Below, piece by piece: positions 22,930 through 36,064 of a stretch of DNA of 64,000 nucleotides. Positions within the stretch are counted from its first letter, which is position 1; every line of letters begins with the position of its first letter. Where the stretch lies: positions 3,064,159 through 3,128,158 of the forward strand of contig KL647291.1 of the NCBI GenBank assembly GCA_000727475.1. The letters run 5' to 3'. The position numbers were made by a program, and so were the translations under genes. The notes beneath the pieces were generated by a model, which made no database searches, was not told where the DNA came from, and saw nothing but the letters and a program-made list of their open reading frames with translations. Source of the stretch: Sarcocystis neurona (taxonomy: Eukaryota; Apicomplexa; Conoidasida; Eucoccidiorida; Sarcocystidae).

Positions 22930-25260
22930 AGGCGCCTCGAGCAGCGTTCAGAGTAATTGCGAAAATTCGAGTGATCGAGAACAAAGCACCCTCTCCTGCT
23001 GACCAATCAGCTGGTATATCATTCCGAGAAACGTTTAGGTACTTAGCAGTGCAAGTATATCTTGTTTCCATGATTAGAATGTGGTCGAAAAAGCCACCCT
23101 ACGACCGGCAGACGCGAGGTGGTCCTCCCGCACTCACTACGGCGCATTTAATAGTGTACACCATTGCTTCCGCTGCTCCGATGAAGACTTGCTGGTGGAG
23201 AAGAAGAAGGCTTTCTCTCTCTATCTCGTTGCAACCCATAATGCGCATGCAGGCGACGCCTTGCACACTTCAGTATCGGCCCCACGCCAGTCACACTCTC
23301 TCCCTCGTAATGTTTCCAGCGTCTCTTCGAAACGTGTTCAGCAAGAGTTGAGACAATAGAAGAATTCCATATAAGGCTCCTGATATGCCCTACAGGTTGG
23401 CCAAGAATGTGCCAGAGAAACACAATAGACGAGTGCTTCCTATAGACTTTCCGCTGTAATGCCTTAGAACTTAATCTCTTCCGCTTGACCAGCCCAGTCT
23501 GTCTGTCTCTGGAGGTGCAAGGGGGCAGTGAAGCTAGAGGTCATCAAGATGTCCTCTTTCTTCTTCGCCTTAGTAGCCTACTCTTGATTACGCAGGAGTC
23601 AGTTGCCCACGTACGTGGGTGGCGGGTGAGTAGCTGAGCAGTTTGTGGAAGGAGGGCTGTTCGATCTCGGCTGACGTGCCACATCAAGGGCTGTCTCCAA
23701 TAGGCAACGTACGGTGTGTATGTTGAGGACTTTGCCAAGCTCAACTGAGTATGGTCGATCTCCAGCACAAAATAAAATTTGAGGAATCCGCGAAGCGCCC
23801 AGCGCCCCCATAATCGGCAAAATGCAGCACTGAATGTGATGGGTCGCGCTGCAGCTGAGCTAACAGGTAGACTTGGTTTTATTCGCGCATTCGGGCTGCT
23901 GGTTCTCTCCGATGCTGTCTACAGCTGTTTGTTCGTGCACTACCTGCTAAGGCATTCATTGTGCCCTTCCGCGCTTGGTTCTTCCGTGTGTTTCTGGAAA
24001 TTTTTTCTCGGGGAACGTAACAACGATAGCATTGCGTCACATCCCCATACGGATTGAACAGGAACGCGTTAGGTTTCTGGACACCTACGCCAACTATGGA
24101 TCTCATCCGGAGAGTTGTGGTCCACAACACTCAGAGAAAGTAGTCGCTCCTCTTGAATGTGCGAATGACTCTAATGTGGCTGACAGGCTTCAGCGGTGTC
24201 TTGTGGAGCACAGGCAGTTGCTTCTCCTGCATTTTCTGACAGCGCGCTCGTCCTTCGTACGCGCCTACGCATTTGTCCCGCAGATACCTACCTTAGTTTG
24301 GTAATTGACTCTAAAGGGAAATATCACCCTTTTTCTCCCCTACATGCTTATGTGTGTGGAAATCTATCGACTAGAACCATCGCGCGTTTTCTCGTGGGAA
24401 GTGTTTATGGACGGTTAAAATTCGCACGGTATAGGTACTCACCCTTCTGAGAATTACTGCCATATTCTATACCTGAGGCAGGCAGAGACAAGGAGGGAGA
24501 AGTGTTTCTTCACGTAGTATTAGACACGAGCGCAGAAAAAGAACTTCTGCGAGTGACCACTCCGGACGTGACCAAACCTTGCCTTGTCCCGTCGAGTGAC
24601 TGCTTCGAGTGAGGCCAGCCGTATTGCTTCGTGTCTGAAATAAAACGGGGACAGAAGTCGCCTGCCTATCGAGTGACAACTTGGGCAAATAAAATAACCT
24701 CTCTTTCTCCGTCACTGCACTTGTGATGCGGTTTGTTCGTGATTCACTATGAGTGGGTCGTGATGAAAACAGACAAATGAGTGGATAATAGCACACTACC
24801 TGTGTTATGTTTGGACTATCTAGCGCGGCTGCCGGTAAGTGCCCCGGTGAGTATCTGAACTGATTTTTTTCGTAGTCTTTTGCTTCTGCTGGCCTTTTCA
24901 GGCTGAAGCTGGCCTTGCGGTTGGATGCGCAAAGCGAACTACACGTTTAATGTATGTGCCCTCGATTCGTTATCACTTCTTTATGGGAGGCATAGATTCC
25001 TGCATCGACGTACTGCACTAAGCCTTCATCATCAGTTATGATACACGGGTAGGCTTCGAGGAAGCACCGGCGTTAACACCACTGGGACGTCGCGAAGTGT
25101 GCAGTGAACTGTAACAGTCAATACCAACCGCAGCCTCAAAGCAGGAGGTAGTTCGCAGTCACGGCAGAAACATCCTCACTGCATAAGCAGACGTAATTTT
25201 GCTCTAATCCACGAAAAAACTCAGATGCGACACAACTACGGGCTAATACGAAATTTGTCG
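22930..25260. other. Stretch without a supported gene
   Basis: Between the CFAP54-like gene and the next minus-strand cluster there are only short, unconserved frames on both strands. A minus frame at 23599-23820 could be a small exon, but nothing supports it beyond openness. The stretch probably holds the 5' region and promoter of the CFAP54-like gene. It is free of trinucleotide repeats and microsatellites. Confidence 0.4.
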
Positions 25261-25731
25261 TCCTCGTTCATACAGTCGTCAACATGTCCGCCTTAGCCTC
25301 TTCATCCACGCGAACAGTTCGTTGAATGCGTGTCCCGCTCGCACCTGTCGCAGATCTCGTGTAGTGGCTGGAGGACATCTCCCTAGTTGAACATCTCTCG
25401 GCAGCAAGTGCGGTGTTCAGTCTCACACGACTGCTGTAAATCCAGACAATAGAGCTCTGCGCATTCTTCCGCAGTACCTCGGTGATCAGCGCGTGTCGCA
25501 CCAGAAAAAACCCTGAGGTGAAATCGGCGAGTGTCCCAAGGTCTCGCGTATGCATATACCTGACTTGCCATGACAGGCGGTTGGAAGTATTTTCGAAGAA
25601 AATATTCTATTATCACTACCCTCCTGACACCGACGTCCCTAGGTTTTTCACCCTCAATCTCAGTTCAGTACTTAAAAAGTGTCTTCTGCGGTTACATCCT
25701 TAGTCAGGGACGCGTGGGTGAAGGTGAGTAT

Positions 25732-27712
25732 TCATCCCGTTAGTTTCGGCTCGAAGGGTGAGTTATCCCTGCCGTTGTCCTCTCGCAGATGCACATCCTT
25801 TTGTAAACTGCGCATAGCGCGATTGAGATACCGTTGCGCTGTGTTGAGGGCAACAGCTACAAAAAGCAGGATGCCCACTTGCAACAGTTGCCTGAACGCG
25901 CCACGGAATCGTGAAGTCGTGTGAGGCATGCGGGCGCTCCGCAGTAATCCTGGAATCGCTTTACCTGAAGCATTCAACCAAGTCTTCTTCTGCCTGTGTT
26001 GTGTGGTAGAGAGTGGCTGCCGCGGTAAGTCCTCGTTTCGCCTCGCTGTTCGAGCACGACTAGCAGTTTTACCTGAGCTGGCCGCTACCTTTGGCGTTAC
26101 ACTTTTTCTCTGTGCTACAGTCACTGGATTAGCATTGCTAGCAGCCGCACCCGCCATCACGTGAGCCAAGGCTTAGTGTTTCGTCGTCACGGCTGGCGTG
26201 TTGCTGTTTTGCCGGAGGAGGTCTTGTGCACTGCTCGTCGAATGAACTCGCTTCGACACTTTGTCCCCTGTATTCTTCGTGGTGAACTGGGAATTTTTGC
26301 CTGATACAGAAGAACGGCGAGAGACACATGCACGCGGAACGAAGCGTTTCAGGCCAATACTAGAGAAGACTTGAACACAAAAGTCGTCTGCCAAGCATTA
26401 TTAGGCACAGCATCTGGAATGTTGACCTTGAGGTGGTACGCAGATACGCTCTCGGTTTGCCCCCGGTTCGTTAGCAGCACGCGGACGACTCTCAAGGGCG
26501 AACGAGAGACATTACGAGGAGGTTCTGTAACAAGTGTAGAGGGCAACGCAAGTGTACGTTCTCTATTGTGAAGCGATCCCTTCTGTCTGTCCACTGCATT
26601 TAGAGATGTAGAAGTTCTGCAGTGACTTACAGAAACGGAATTCTCTGCGTTGTCTCTCGCGGTTGTATCGTTTGTAGACGTAATGTCGAGACCTTGTACA
26701 AAAGTCGTCGCCGGCAATCCTACGCGTTCTTCGACTACAAAGGAGAATGCTTACGAGCCCACTTTACGCGCGACTGGAATGGTGACTGGATACTGTCGAA
26801 AGGTTGTTGCGAAAAATAATAAAAATGATCTGCCATGCCCTCAAGGCTAGCTGTCTGAAGTGCTATCGTGCTGGGAACGCGTTCTATTCGTGGAAAGCGT
26901 GCAGAGCTGTAGACACCGGGGTAGACGATCCCCGCTAGCTGGACCGGAAGCGCTAGACAAGACTGCGCAGGCGACAAAGGTATTCTCAGAAAACAACACT
27001 GCCGCACAGGTAGTTCTCTTCCGAGACCACTATTGCGTCCAATATCCAGTAGAGCTGCTTCTGTTTAAGAGGAACACTTGACAGAATGCCACAAGTAGTT
27101 GCATGGACGCCATCGCTGAGATCTGTGTCGAACAACATACACAAGTGTACGACTGACAACAATGTGAATGTATAAAGTTATGATAATTGTAGTGCAAGCA
27201 AGAGGACAGAATGTCAAAATCACCTTAGTGAGTTGTTTTCGTGCGCGAAGGTGGTGAGCTTGTTGCCGCTGACCGCAATAGTGTCACCGCAAGGCGCCAC
27301 AACGTACTCGTTACCAGACACAAGCAAAGATCCCGCTGACAGACACCCTCACGTATCCGCTCAGAAACGAAAAATGGGTAACTTGCGTAGGACTAGAAGA
27401 CGAGGTTCTGTACGTGTCCTTTGGCACCGGTACTATGCATGTTCGTGAGCGTAACGCTGGACCTTGCACCGTCTGCTTCTCTTTTCTGTGAAAGCGGTCA
27501 AAAGTGAAGATTTCGTCTGACCAACTGTCAGCGAGCATTATCACATGGCAAACGAATAATTCACAGTAGACAACGAATAGACCTATATTGTCCGCTCTCT
27601 GCAGGACAGTAAATTCGTAAAAGCCTTCCGCCTCGCCCGCAGTGGGCAACGTCGGAGTGTAGGTGTTGGTGTAGGACCTACGGCAGCTTCTGTCGAAAAA
27701 GTCCGCTTTCAC
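25732..27712 (-). CDS. Hypothetical multi-exon protein with one membrane helix
   Basis: Several minus-strand open blocks in a row look coding: 27311-27712, about 27200-27335 (after an acceptor CTGTCAG; contains NEYVVAPCGDTIAVSGNK), 26735-27007, 26349-26717 (contains PLRVVRVLLTNRGQTES and YHLKVNIPDAV, a beta-sandwich-like stretch) and 25732-26169. The last one carries a hydrophobic helix, LLQVGILLFVAVALNTAQRY, followed by a basic then polar tail. This would suit a single-pass protein with a beta-rich outer part and a short tail, but I do not recognise the family. Junctions are not resolved and the blocks may belong to more than one gene. Another open block at 25268-25555 could be a 3' exon. 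Confidence 0.35.
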
Positions 27713-28330
27713 AACAAATGAATAGATTTGGGGTGCGAGTTACAAATTATCAAACTAGGTAAAGTGCTCGGCCAAGGCGACCACGCCTTCTGCGGGGACC
27801 ACCTTACCACCAAAATGCACCCCAAGCAACCCTCATGTGGATGTCTGCGTGCCAAGGTGCACCCACCGCGTAGTATCGGTTTTAGTCGGACGTTTTGAAT
27901 GTTGACGTGCTCCAATAAGGAGCCCACGCGGAACCTACGGTGCGGGTATTGTAGCCACCTGGTTGACACAGGAAGTGGACGCCTGCGAGCAGATGGCCTT
28001 TCAAAGTAAAATCACATACTAACTGCCATGTGTTCTTTACGGGATAGCCCCGAGATGCTGTATCGATCTGAAAATGAGCCCTTTATCTCGCCCACTTCGT
28101 AAGGGCATTTCTGGTAATGAGAAGTCATTACAAGGACCTCGGTGACAACCAGGGCGTATTTCTGCAGGCGTCTTCGCCACGTGTAGCTTCCCCACTAAAC
28201 GTCAAGCATATGTCAGCTTACATGGGCAGAGTGGAATTAATCATAAATCGAGCGCGCGTCAGCTGGGTAGCAGATGAAGACTGGTATTCTAGGTGTACTC
28301 CTTGGCATACGCATACAATCACTATCAACT
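27713..28330. other. Gene-free stretch at the repeat-poor/repeat-rich boundary
   Basis: No supported gene. The left part is ordinary unique sequence. The first TATATG-type microsatellite begins near 28350, and from there to the right edge such repeats and CAG/CTG tracts recur every few hundred bases. Confidence 0.5.
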
Positions 28331-28929
28331 TCCTTCACGTTCAGATCTTCTTGTATACATGTATGTATACGTATATACATACATGGGCGCATCATCGGTA
28401 CACATTCATGGGAAGAAGTAAAGCAGACAGAAATATAAGAGTATACTTCTACGCGCTTCCGTACTATTTTCTCTGTACCTTGCGCATGTGCGTACTCGTC
28501 GGTCGCAGGTGTTTTTCTCAAATGACAGGTTTGCTCGTCAAGCGTGTTGAAACACGTCAGCGACAGAAACACTGCCAGAGAGTTACCACCGGAAAAATCC
28601 ATGTGTGTGTACACTGTTTCTATGCTTCCAGAAGTACACAGCTCATCCATCTAAACACGGGTAATCAAATGTACCTTCACCCGCGCAAGCAAACACATTT
28701 AGGGGTATCTTCACACGCGCACAAACACATATACACCTACACATACATTGTGCACTGCTATTAATACGTACATTCGCATATTTACAGAAGCCTCTCCATC
28801 TATCTGTGAATCGACGTATACATAAACACTAACAAACAACTTGTTTTACTAGGATGCACTTTTAAAATAGCATAATATGGTGGGTATTGGGATAAACCTA
28901 CTGTACAACCTTGTCTCTCGGGAGCATAC

Positions 28930-28995
28930 CGTGAATGTCGATGATCACGCACACACACACCCACACCCACACACACACACACGTATACACATACA
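28930..28995. repeat. CA-rich dinucleotide tract
   Basis: An imperfect (CA)n tract with CCCACA interruptions, flanked by unique sequence. It is the first clean dinucleotide array of the repeat-rich part. Confidence 0.85.
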
Positions 28996-29589
28996 TTTTG
29001 TACTACTATTAATACGTACATTCGTACGTCTACAGAAGCCTCTCGATGAATCGGTAGATCGAGTGTACATACAATTATACACACAATTATACGTATATTA
29101 ATGAAAGGACGTGCGTATGCGTACACTTGTACATGTTGAAACACCAGCGCCGCACATCTGTGGACCGCAGATACACGCGTGGTACGTCGACACAGGCACA
29201 CAAGTATTATCTGGTAAGACCTGCAACATCTTGCACCCTTCCTTCCTGCATTTTTTCCTCTCCGTAGTTACCACACCCTCCCTATGTGATGATCTGCCGC
29301 ACGCATGGCTTCCTCATCCAAAAAGTTCCGGGCAATAGCCCTTTCTGCCACTCGACTGATAGCCCCACCACGCAAAAGTTTATCGCCGTGCAAATACGTG
29401 GGTACGCATCTATATATGTATATTTATACATATATATATATATATATTTGTGCGTGTCGTGTGCCGGCTGACACGAGGCACTACCAGCGGCCTCAGCAAC
29501 GGCAACAGTCGGTGCGCGTGCGTCGGCCGCTGCATCTACGGAACACGAGACATCAATGCAGCTGATTTGTGGTTTCTCCAGCCGCCTCT

Positions 29590-29975
29590 CTGTATGCATG
29601 CATGAAAAACGCCTCTATTTTGCTGCTGCTGCGCGAGCTGCTGTTGCTGCTGATGGGGCTGTATGTGCTGTTCCTGCTGCTGCTCTTCTGGCCGAACACA
29701 TGCTGCTGCTACGGGTGCTACCGTCGCCGTGCCCACTACTGCTGCTGCCGCTCCCGCTCCGCCGTCCCTTGGGCCTCCACGTCCTGCAGTCGCTGCGCGT
29801 GCTGCTGCTGCCCCTGCTCTGCTGTCGATGCACCTGCTGCTGCTGCTGCTGCTGCTCTTTTGTCCCGGCGCCTCCTGCGGCTGCTCCTGCTCTGCTGTCG
29901 GGGACTGATCTTGCTACTGCAGCTGCTCGTGCTGCAGCACCCACAGCTGGTGCTGCGTTGGCAGTTGCGAGAGAG
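29590..29975. repeat. CTG/CAG tract island
   Basis: A dense patch of CTG/GCT triplets between two TATATG-type blocks. All frames on both strands are open here (Leu, Cys or Ala on plus; Ala, Gln or Ser on minus), so openness is no evidence of coding. By analogy with the introns of the poly(A) polymerase gene it may be intronic, but no flanking exon was found. Confidence 0.7.
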
Positions 29976-30119
29976 TTCCACGTCCCGCAGAACGGGTAGC
30001 GACACACAGCATCGTTGCTACTCAAGGATCATGCACCACGCCGCAGCAAGGATCTCAAGCTCTACCTCTCTTCGTTTATCAGCCTATGAGTACGCAGGTG
30101 GACATGCGTAAGGGCACAA

Positions 30120-30270
30120 CAATCATGACCACTTTCTTGCATATATACATACATACATATATATGAGCACTTTCTTGCATGTGTATGTGTCCATACATAT
30201 ATATACATATATATATATATATGTATATATAGATATACATATACACATATGTATGTGTGTACAGACAAAT
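30120..30270. repeat. TATATG/ATATAC microsatellite
   Basis: An A/T-rich block of short TATATA, TATATG and TACATA units directly to the right of the CTG island. Confidence 0.85.
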
Positions 30271-30589
30271 ATATCCGGTATACCTCTCCGCATGTGTACA
30301 TAAACTCCGGTGATATGTCTGTTTATCTCTCTCTCCAAATATATACCGCTGCATGAATTGCACACATTTTTCATGGGATACTCTTGTGCCCTCCGTCGTC
30401 CTTTGGGTGCGTGTGTCCTCCATTTCTACACGTATACGTCTTTCGCTCCACGTGCAAGTATTTTTGAGGGCCTACACGAACCACCCCTGTGACCGAAGTT
30501 ACCATACGTGTTCTGCGCAGCCATAAGAAAAGTTCTCGGCGGTATAGGTTCACGGTGCCTTCCGCCCTCAACAGACTCTCCTGCGTGTC

Positions 30590-31960
30590 TCCAGGCGGTT
30601 TTCTTTTTTTCCCCCCCTCTCGCTCCGCTTTACTTGTCGTCTTTCCATCCCCTTTTCTTGTTCGTACAATTCCCTGCTCTTGCTTCCGTCTCTTCACCTT
30701 TTGCCTCCCGTTTAGGCCTTCCTAATGTGCTCAACTCCTGGGACTGCGGGTTCCACGATGATTCTCACCCGTCAAAAAGGGACAAACAGTGCCGTTTTCT
30801 ACACTGAAGAGAATCTTTCCACCGCTCCTATATAAGAAGCGGCGTGATTAATCCCTGACACCCGCCGGCAGCTTCTGCAAATAAATCTCCTCTCTGCAAT
30901 ATTTATCTCCCTCTCGAATAGTAGTGATTTCTGCGTGCCTGCGGACGAAGCATGGACTTCATCACCGCCAGCAACAAAAATCCCCATCAGGAAAAAGGAG
31001 GCGACGTCACCGTTTTGCATCATTGCGGAGAAGTCACAGCTCTACTCTGCCCTGCGGGGCACGCTTAGCAACCTCTTCCCTGTCTGTACCAAACCTCGTT
31101 TGTTTTGCAGGAATAACCAGGGACTCTTTCTTCCTTTTCCGTATCGTTTAGTTAAACCCGCTCCAGAGTTTCGTTCAATCTTGTAGTCAGGTCGCCTGAC
31201 TCTTTCACTGATGAAACCCACGCCGTATGTTTGCTCGTCGGGCTCCTGATAAATGCCCCGGCCGTTCAAGGAAGAACTCTACGCTCTCTTTTCTTCGCAC
31301 TTTACGCCGAATTTCTTTTTCCCTCAACAAGAACTTTGCGTGTCAACTTTAAATCGCAAAGGAAACAACGCTACTCTCCCCGTCTTCCCCTTTTTGCGAA
31401 TCACAACGCTAGTCTTTTTCTCTTTCTCTCTACTGGGCCCCAATCTTTTTTCTTTGCAACGAGCTTCCTCACGAGTCGCGATTCTCCACACTACCTTTTC
31501 ATTCACATGCAGCTGGTGCTTCTTTGTCGAGCTCTTCAACAGAAGCAGGCACTCGAAGAAAGGGAGAACATCAGCTTACACACCGTACATAGTTGAAATT
31601 TCGAAGTTCTGACCTGCAGCTTCCGTAAACAAGTTCTTCAAGCCAATCTCCTGTCTTCCGTTTCTCCGCACCACATGTTAAAAACTCCCCCTCGCCCCGT
31701 CCCCCCACTTCGGCGTGTGTAAGCCTCTGTTCTCCTTTTCCCTGCAGGACATTTTTACTCTTGTTTTCCACGTGCGTCCTCTGCACCGTGCTCTCTCTTT
31801 TTCTATTCTCGAGATGCTGTAGAACAGAGCAGATCTCTGTCCACTTTTTTTCTTCTCCATCTTCTTCAAGATTTTGCGCAGTCAGACCGACGTCTGCAGT
31901 CTTCCACAACCAGCAAGACTTCTTTTTCTTTTCACCTGTGAACATACGTGTGTACACTAC
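30590..31960. other. Pyrimidine-biased stretch without a supported gene
   Basis: The plus strand is markedly T/C-rich over more than 1 kb, including a T/C homopolymer patch near 30600. Such bias makes long Arg/Lys/Glu-rich frames on the minus strand (31042-31269, 31324-31539, 31571-31957), which are hard to tell from coding. The same bias occurs inside an intron of the poly(A) polymerase gene (44.4-45.0 kb), so an intron or leader of a plus-strand gene is the more likely reading. Confidence 0.4.
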
Positions 31961-31984
31961 ATAGTAGTAGTACGCGTATGCGCC

Positions 31985-34345
31985 GTACTTACCTCATATC
32001 TATATATATATATATACACACACTTATCGCCCCCATACACACATGAATGGAAGCAGATATTCATACGTACATACCTATATAGATGTCTGAGTGGGCCTAT
32101 ATAGATATGTACGCCCAGCTATAGTTCGACGTCCCTTCTTTGTGAGAATCTGTCTCTCTCTCTCTGTGTCCCCCAATGCATATATATATATATATATGTG
32201 TATGAACTTTCCATAGGTGTGGCATGGTACTGGAGTGTGAATTTTGTCTTCCTTAATGCTTCTTCGTTCGAGCTCCACAGACGTAAAGCAGATCCGGTAT
32301 GCCTCGCTGATGACATATATATATAGAGAGAGAGAGAGAGATAAGTGTGTAAGTACACGTGCACGCACGTAGTTTCGACTTGTGAATTTTTTCTCTTCCT
32401 CTGCCTGACACTTTCGGTGGACAGATGTAGATAAATAGATGGTGGTGGTGTATATTCACGTCTTCTCTTAGAGACAGAAAGTCAGCTGCTGACACGTACG
32501 GATTCAAATATATATTCGAATAGGTACGTACAGGTTGGCACGACTCATACATGTATCCGCGTGTCCATGAGTACATGGGTTGATTTATACATATATGCAT
32601 ATATACTTATGTATAGGTGTGTGTCTACATGCGTATGTATGTACATTCGTATATGCCTGTATATTCATATGTATAAATATATGTATATATTTGTGTATCT
32701 CTTCGTGTGCCAGGCAAGACATGGTTAGCTTCTTCTGGTGTCGGTGTATACACATGGCGTACGGAAAAACAGGTAACTTCACTTGGATTCTCATATCTAT
32801 ACCACATATGTATGATCCATAATAGAGAAAGATATATATACATATAATAAGAAACGCATATAGTTAGCTATATTCATATAGGCATAATTCCGTATATGTA
32901 TGCAAAAGAGACTATTCCGCTTGCGTATCACCATCACGTGTGATGTATTCTTCACTGTATGCGTATAGATATAGTGATATATATATGTAATCCCTTACGT
33001 CTAATTATCTCTATTTATATAGGTATCTTTACATATATGTGTATAACTCATTATAGATATAGATATAGTTAGACACATACATACACATATATATATAAAA
33101 GCCGTTACATCTATATATCTGTATTTACCTAGGTATCTTCACATATATATGTGTGTACATTTGTCTGTTTGTCTGCATATATATAATAGTGAGAGAGAGC
33201 TCTAGCATATGAGAGAGCGCAGCACGATAAAAAAACGGACGTGTTTACGTCCCGCCTGAAAGTTGGCGCTATTCGGTCTCGGTGTATTTATGATGAATTT
33301 CTTCTCTTTTTTCTACGGAATTGTCGATGTCTCTCCGTCCCGTCCTCTTTTTCTCCGGTAGATCTCTCACCCTGAACCATCGGAATGTATATACATATAT
33401 ATGTACATATATTTTTATGTATGGATATGTCAGTATGTGTATATGTATGTGTATATGTGTATGTATGGGTGTACATACGTATGTGTATATATGTGTATGT
33501 GTTTATATATGTGTGCATATATATGTATGTGTATACATACGAATGTACATGTATATATGCATATATGTATATATAGGTGTATGTATGCATATGTATGTGC
33601 ATATATATGTATATGTGTATATATATGTATATGTATAAGTAGATGTACATATGTGTGTATGTTTATATATACATATGTATATGTGTATGTTTACATATAT
33701 ATATATATATGCGTGTGTGTACGTGTACATATATATATATATATGTATATGTATGTATATGTATAAATATGTATGTACATATATAGACATGCATATATGC
33801 GTATGTAAAAATATGTATATATTAATAATTTGCGTATGTGTATATATGTCCCTATGTACGTAGCGAGTGATTTCGTCTGCACAAGAGCCTTGTACGTGAT
33901 AAGTCTGCATTTCCTCCCATTTATTCGTCAATTTGTAGAAGCAGCATCAAGTGCATGTGTGGGTCGAGAAAGAGAGACGAGAAAGAAAGGAAGCGCTCAC
34001 GTGCAAGACACAGAAGGATATATAATACACACCGGCTGAATTGTCCATAGAAGTGTAAAAAAATTCCCCAATATAGCTGTGGATATGTGTATGTATAAGT
34101 ACACGCATATGTACATGCATTCATATATATGTATATACACAAGTGTGTACGCATATATATATATATACGCGTGTATGCATGCGTGTATTACTATGCATGT
34201 GTCCATGTATATGTACACGCATATATATATCATGTATTGATATACACTCTATGTGTATGCATACACACCTATGTATATATATATATATGTACATATACGT
34301 AGGTATGTATACACATGCGTGTGTGTGCGCGTGCGCGTGGGAAGA
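31985..34345. repeat. Long TATATG/TATA microsatellite region
   Basis: More than 2 kb of imperfect TATATG, GTATGT and ATATAC units broken by short unique patches (for example 33180-33380 and 33850-34070). The densest part is 33370-33850. No gene is supported; the Tyr/Ile/Cys/Met frames are repeat translations. Confidence 0.85.
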
Positions 34346-34645
34346 CCACGTCTGTTTTGACTCTACGGATGCCTTTTTCTGGGAGTAGGGAGATCTGCTG
34401 TGCACGTGCGTTGCTGCTATAATAGTCGTGCTGCTGCTGCTGCGTCTGTGTGCATGTGTGTGTCAGCGTGGACTCGGCTGCTGCTGTAGCTGCGGTGGCG
34501 AGTCGTCGGGTAGCGGCAGCAGCAGCAGCACAGGCGTCTGGGCAGCGCCTGGAGGAAGCGGAGCGACGCGCAGCAACAGCAGCAGTGAAGCAGAAGAAGA
34601 AACAGCGACGGGGCACAGGGAGAGTTGAGGTGAAGGGGCGAGCAG

Positions 34646-35742
34646 CAGCAGCAGCTGTGTCGTCAACGCCTCGGCGACGCCGAGCAAGTGATAGAGCAGC
34701 AGGAGGCGCCGCACTCCGCAGCAGAGATGGAGAAGGGAGAAGGGAGCCCGGGGAAGACGAACAGCAGCAGATGTGACCCGAGAGAAGTTGCCGCTGCCGC
34801 AGCTGCAGAAGTAGGAGCAGCAGCTGCAGCAGCAAAAGGAGAAGTCGCGGGACCAGATGCGGCAGCAGCAGGGAGGACAGTCGTACGCGACAGACCTTTT
34901 CCACCAGCAGCAGCAATAGCAGGTGGCTGCTCTTCAGAAGGCCGAGAAGCAGCAGCAGCAGCAGCGAAGTGTCTCCGAGCGAAGGATGACGAGGCAGCAG
35001 AAGCCTGCGGCGCAAAAAAAGAAGCAAGAGAGGCAGCAGCTGCGGTAGGATGTCCACGAGTGAAGGACATTGCAATAAAAGAAGCAGCAGAAACAGCAGC
35101 AGCAGGGACACACCGCAGTCAAACCGCGGCTGCACCATGTGAGGTGGGTGCTGCGCCTCTTCATGCAGCTGCTGCTGCATCATCGGTGAGGACTCCGGCA
35201 ACTTGTGCTCGAGAAGCTGCGCCGGTCAAGAAAGACGAACCGACACCAGCAGCAGTAGCAGTAACAGCAACAGCAGCCGCAGTAGCAGTAGCAGCAGCGA
35301 CACCAGCAGCAGGAGAAGCGGCACCAGCAGGAGCAGAAGCGACAGCAGCATCAGGAGAAGCGACGTCAGTGCCCGAGGCGGCAGGAGGAGAAAGAAGAGC
35401 AGCAACAGGATTCCCGGCCGCAGGAGGAGCAGGAGAGGCACCCGGAACATTTGTTTTAGACGGAGCAGATATTTACCTTCTCGAAGACGCGGAAAAGCAT
35501 GCGCTGCAGCACGAGAAAAATAAAACGTTCAAAGTTAGTGCTGCTGTCGCTGCTGCCTCTGCTGTGTCTGACTGCGGGCCTTCTCGTTCTGCTGCTGCTG
35601 CTGCCGTCCCGTCTTCCATTTCTTCTTGTCTCCCCGTGCTGCAGTCGCTGCTGCGTCCCCGGCTTGCACGTCGAGGTGTTGCTGCTGCTGCGGCTGCTAC
35701 TCGAAGACGGTCTGTTGCTGCCCTTCAAGCTCGTGTTGCCGC
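34646..35742 (+). CDS. Ala-rich coding exon, hypothetical; possibly 5' part of the poly(A) polymerase gene
   Basis: One plus frame stays open from about 34646 and reads as protein between its Ala runs: DAEQVIEQQEAPHSAAEMEK near the start and VLDGADIYLLEDAEKHALQH near 35460-35510. It ends at a strong donor (GTGAGC) after 35742, inside GCC GCT GG. Alanine runs are coded by GCA on the left and GCT on the right, so the encoded residue survives a strand flip of the repeat. An overlapping frame (34450-34776) may add an earlier exon. The next plus-strand coding exon begins near 37395; joining the two in phase would need the alternative acceptor at 37399, so linkage is possible but unproven. No domain recognised. 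Confidence 0.5.
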
Positions 35743-36060
35743 TGGGTGAGCTGCTGGTGTTGCTCCTCCGACCATATGCTGCTGCGGGTGCTGCTGCACT
35801 GCTGCGGACGCTGCCGCGCTGCTGTGTGTCTGCCGACACTGCTGCTGCCGGCGGTGCCGCTGCCTGCGCGGCTGCTGCTCTGCGGCTGTCCGGACCCGCC
35901 TGCTGCTTCTTACTCTGCACTGCTGTTGCTGCTGCGTCTCCTTCGGCGCTGCTTCTTCTTCTTCTGCAGTGCTGCTGCTGCTGCTGCCTCTTTGCCTTCT
36001 GCAGTGCTTCTTCTTTTTCTTCTGCAGTGAGTTCTGCTTCTGCTGCTTCTTTACTTTTTT
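35743..36060. repeat. CTG/GCT tract downstream of the 35742 donor
   Basis: A dense CTG/GCT patch that starts almost at the GTGAGC splice donor. It is probably the first part of an intron, matching the layout of the introns further right. Confidence 0.65.
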
Positions 36061-36064
36061 CTTC

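Noticed and set aside
28117..28764. 215-codon plus frame at the boundary of the repeat-rich part
   Set aside because: It runs into TACATA-type repeats (Thr/Tyr/His stretches) and shows no splice or family evidence; chance openness is more likely.
31042..31957. Charged minus frames (with RGIYQEPDEQTYGVGF and similar) considered as retrotransposon or host protein
   Set aside because: The plus strand is C/T-rich here, which makes long Lys/Arg/Glu frames by composition. No reverse transcriptase, integrase or protease motif was seen, and overlapping frames are equally open.
34269..35201. Leu-rich minus frame of 310 codons
   Set aside because: It is the antisense shadow of the Ala-rich plus exon; CAG read backwards gives Leu and Cys runs.
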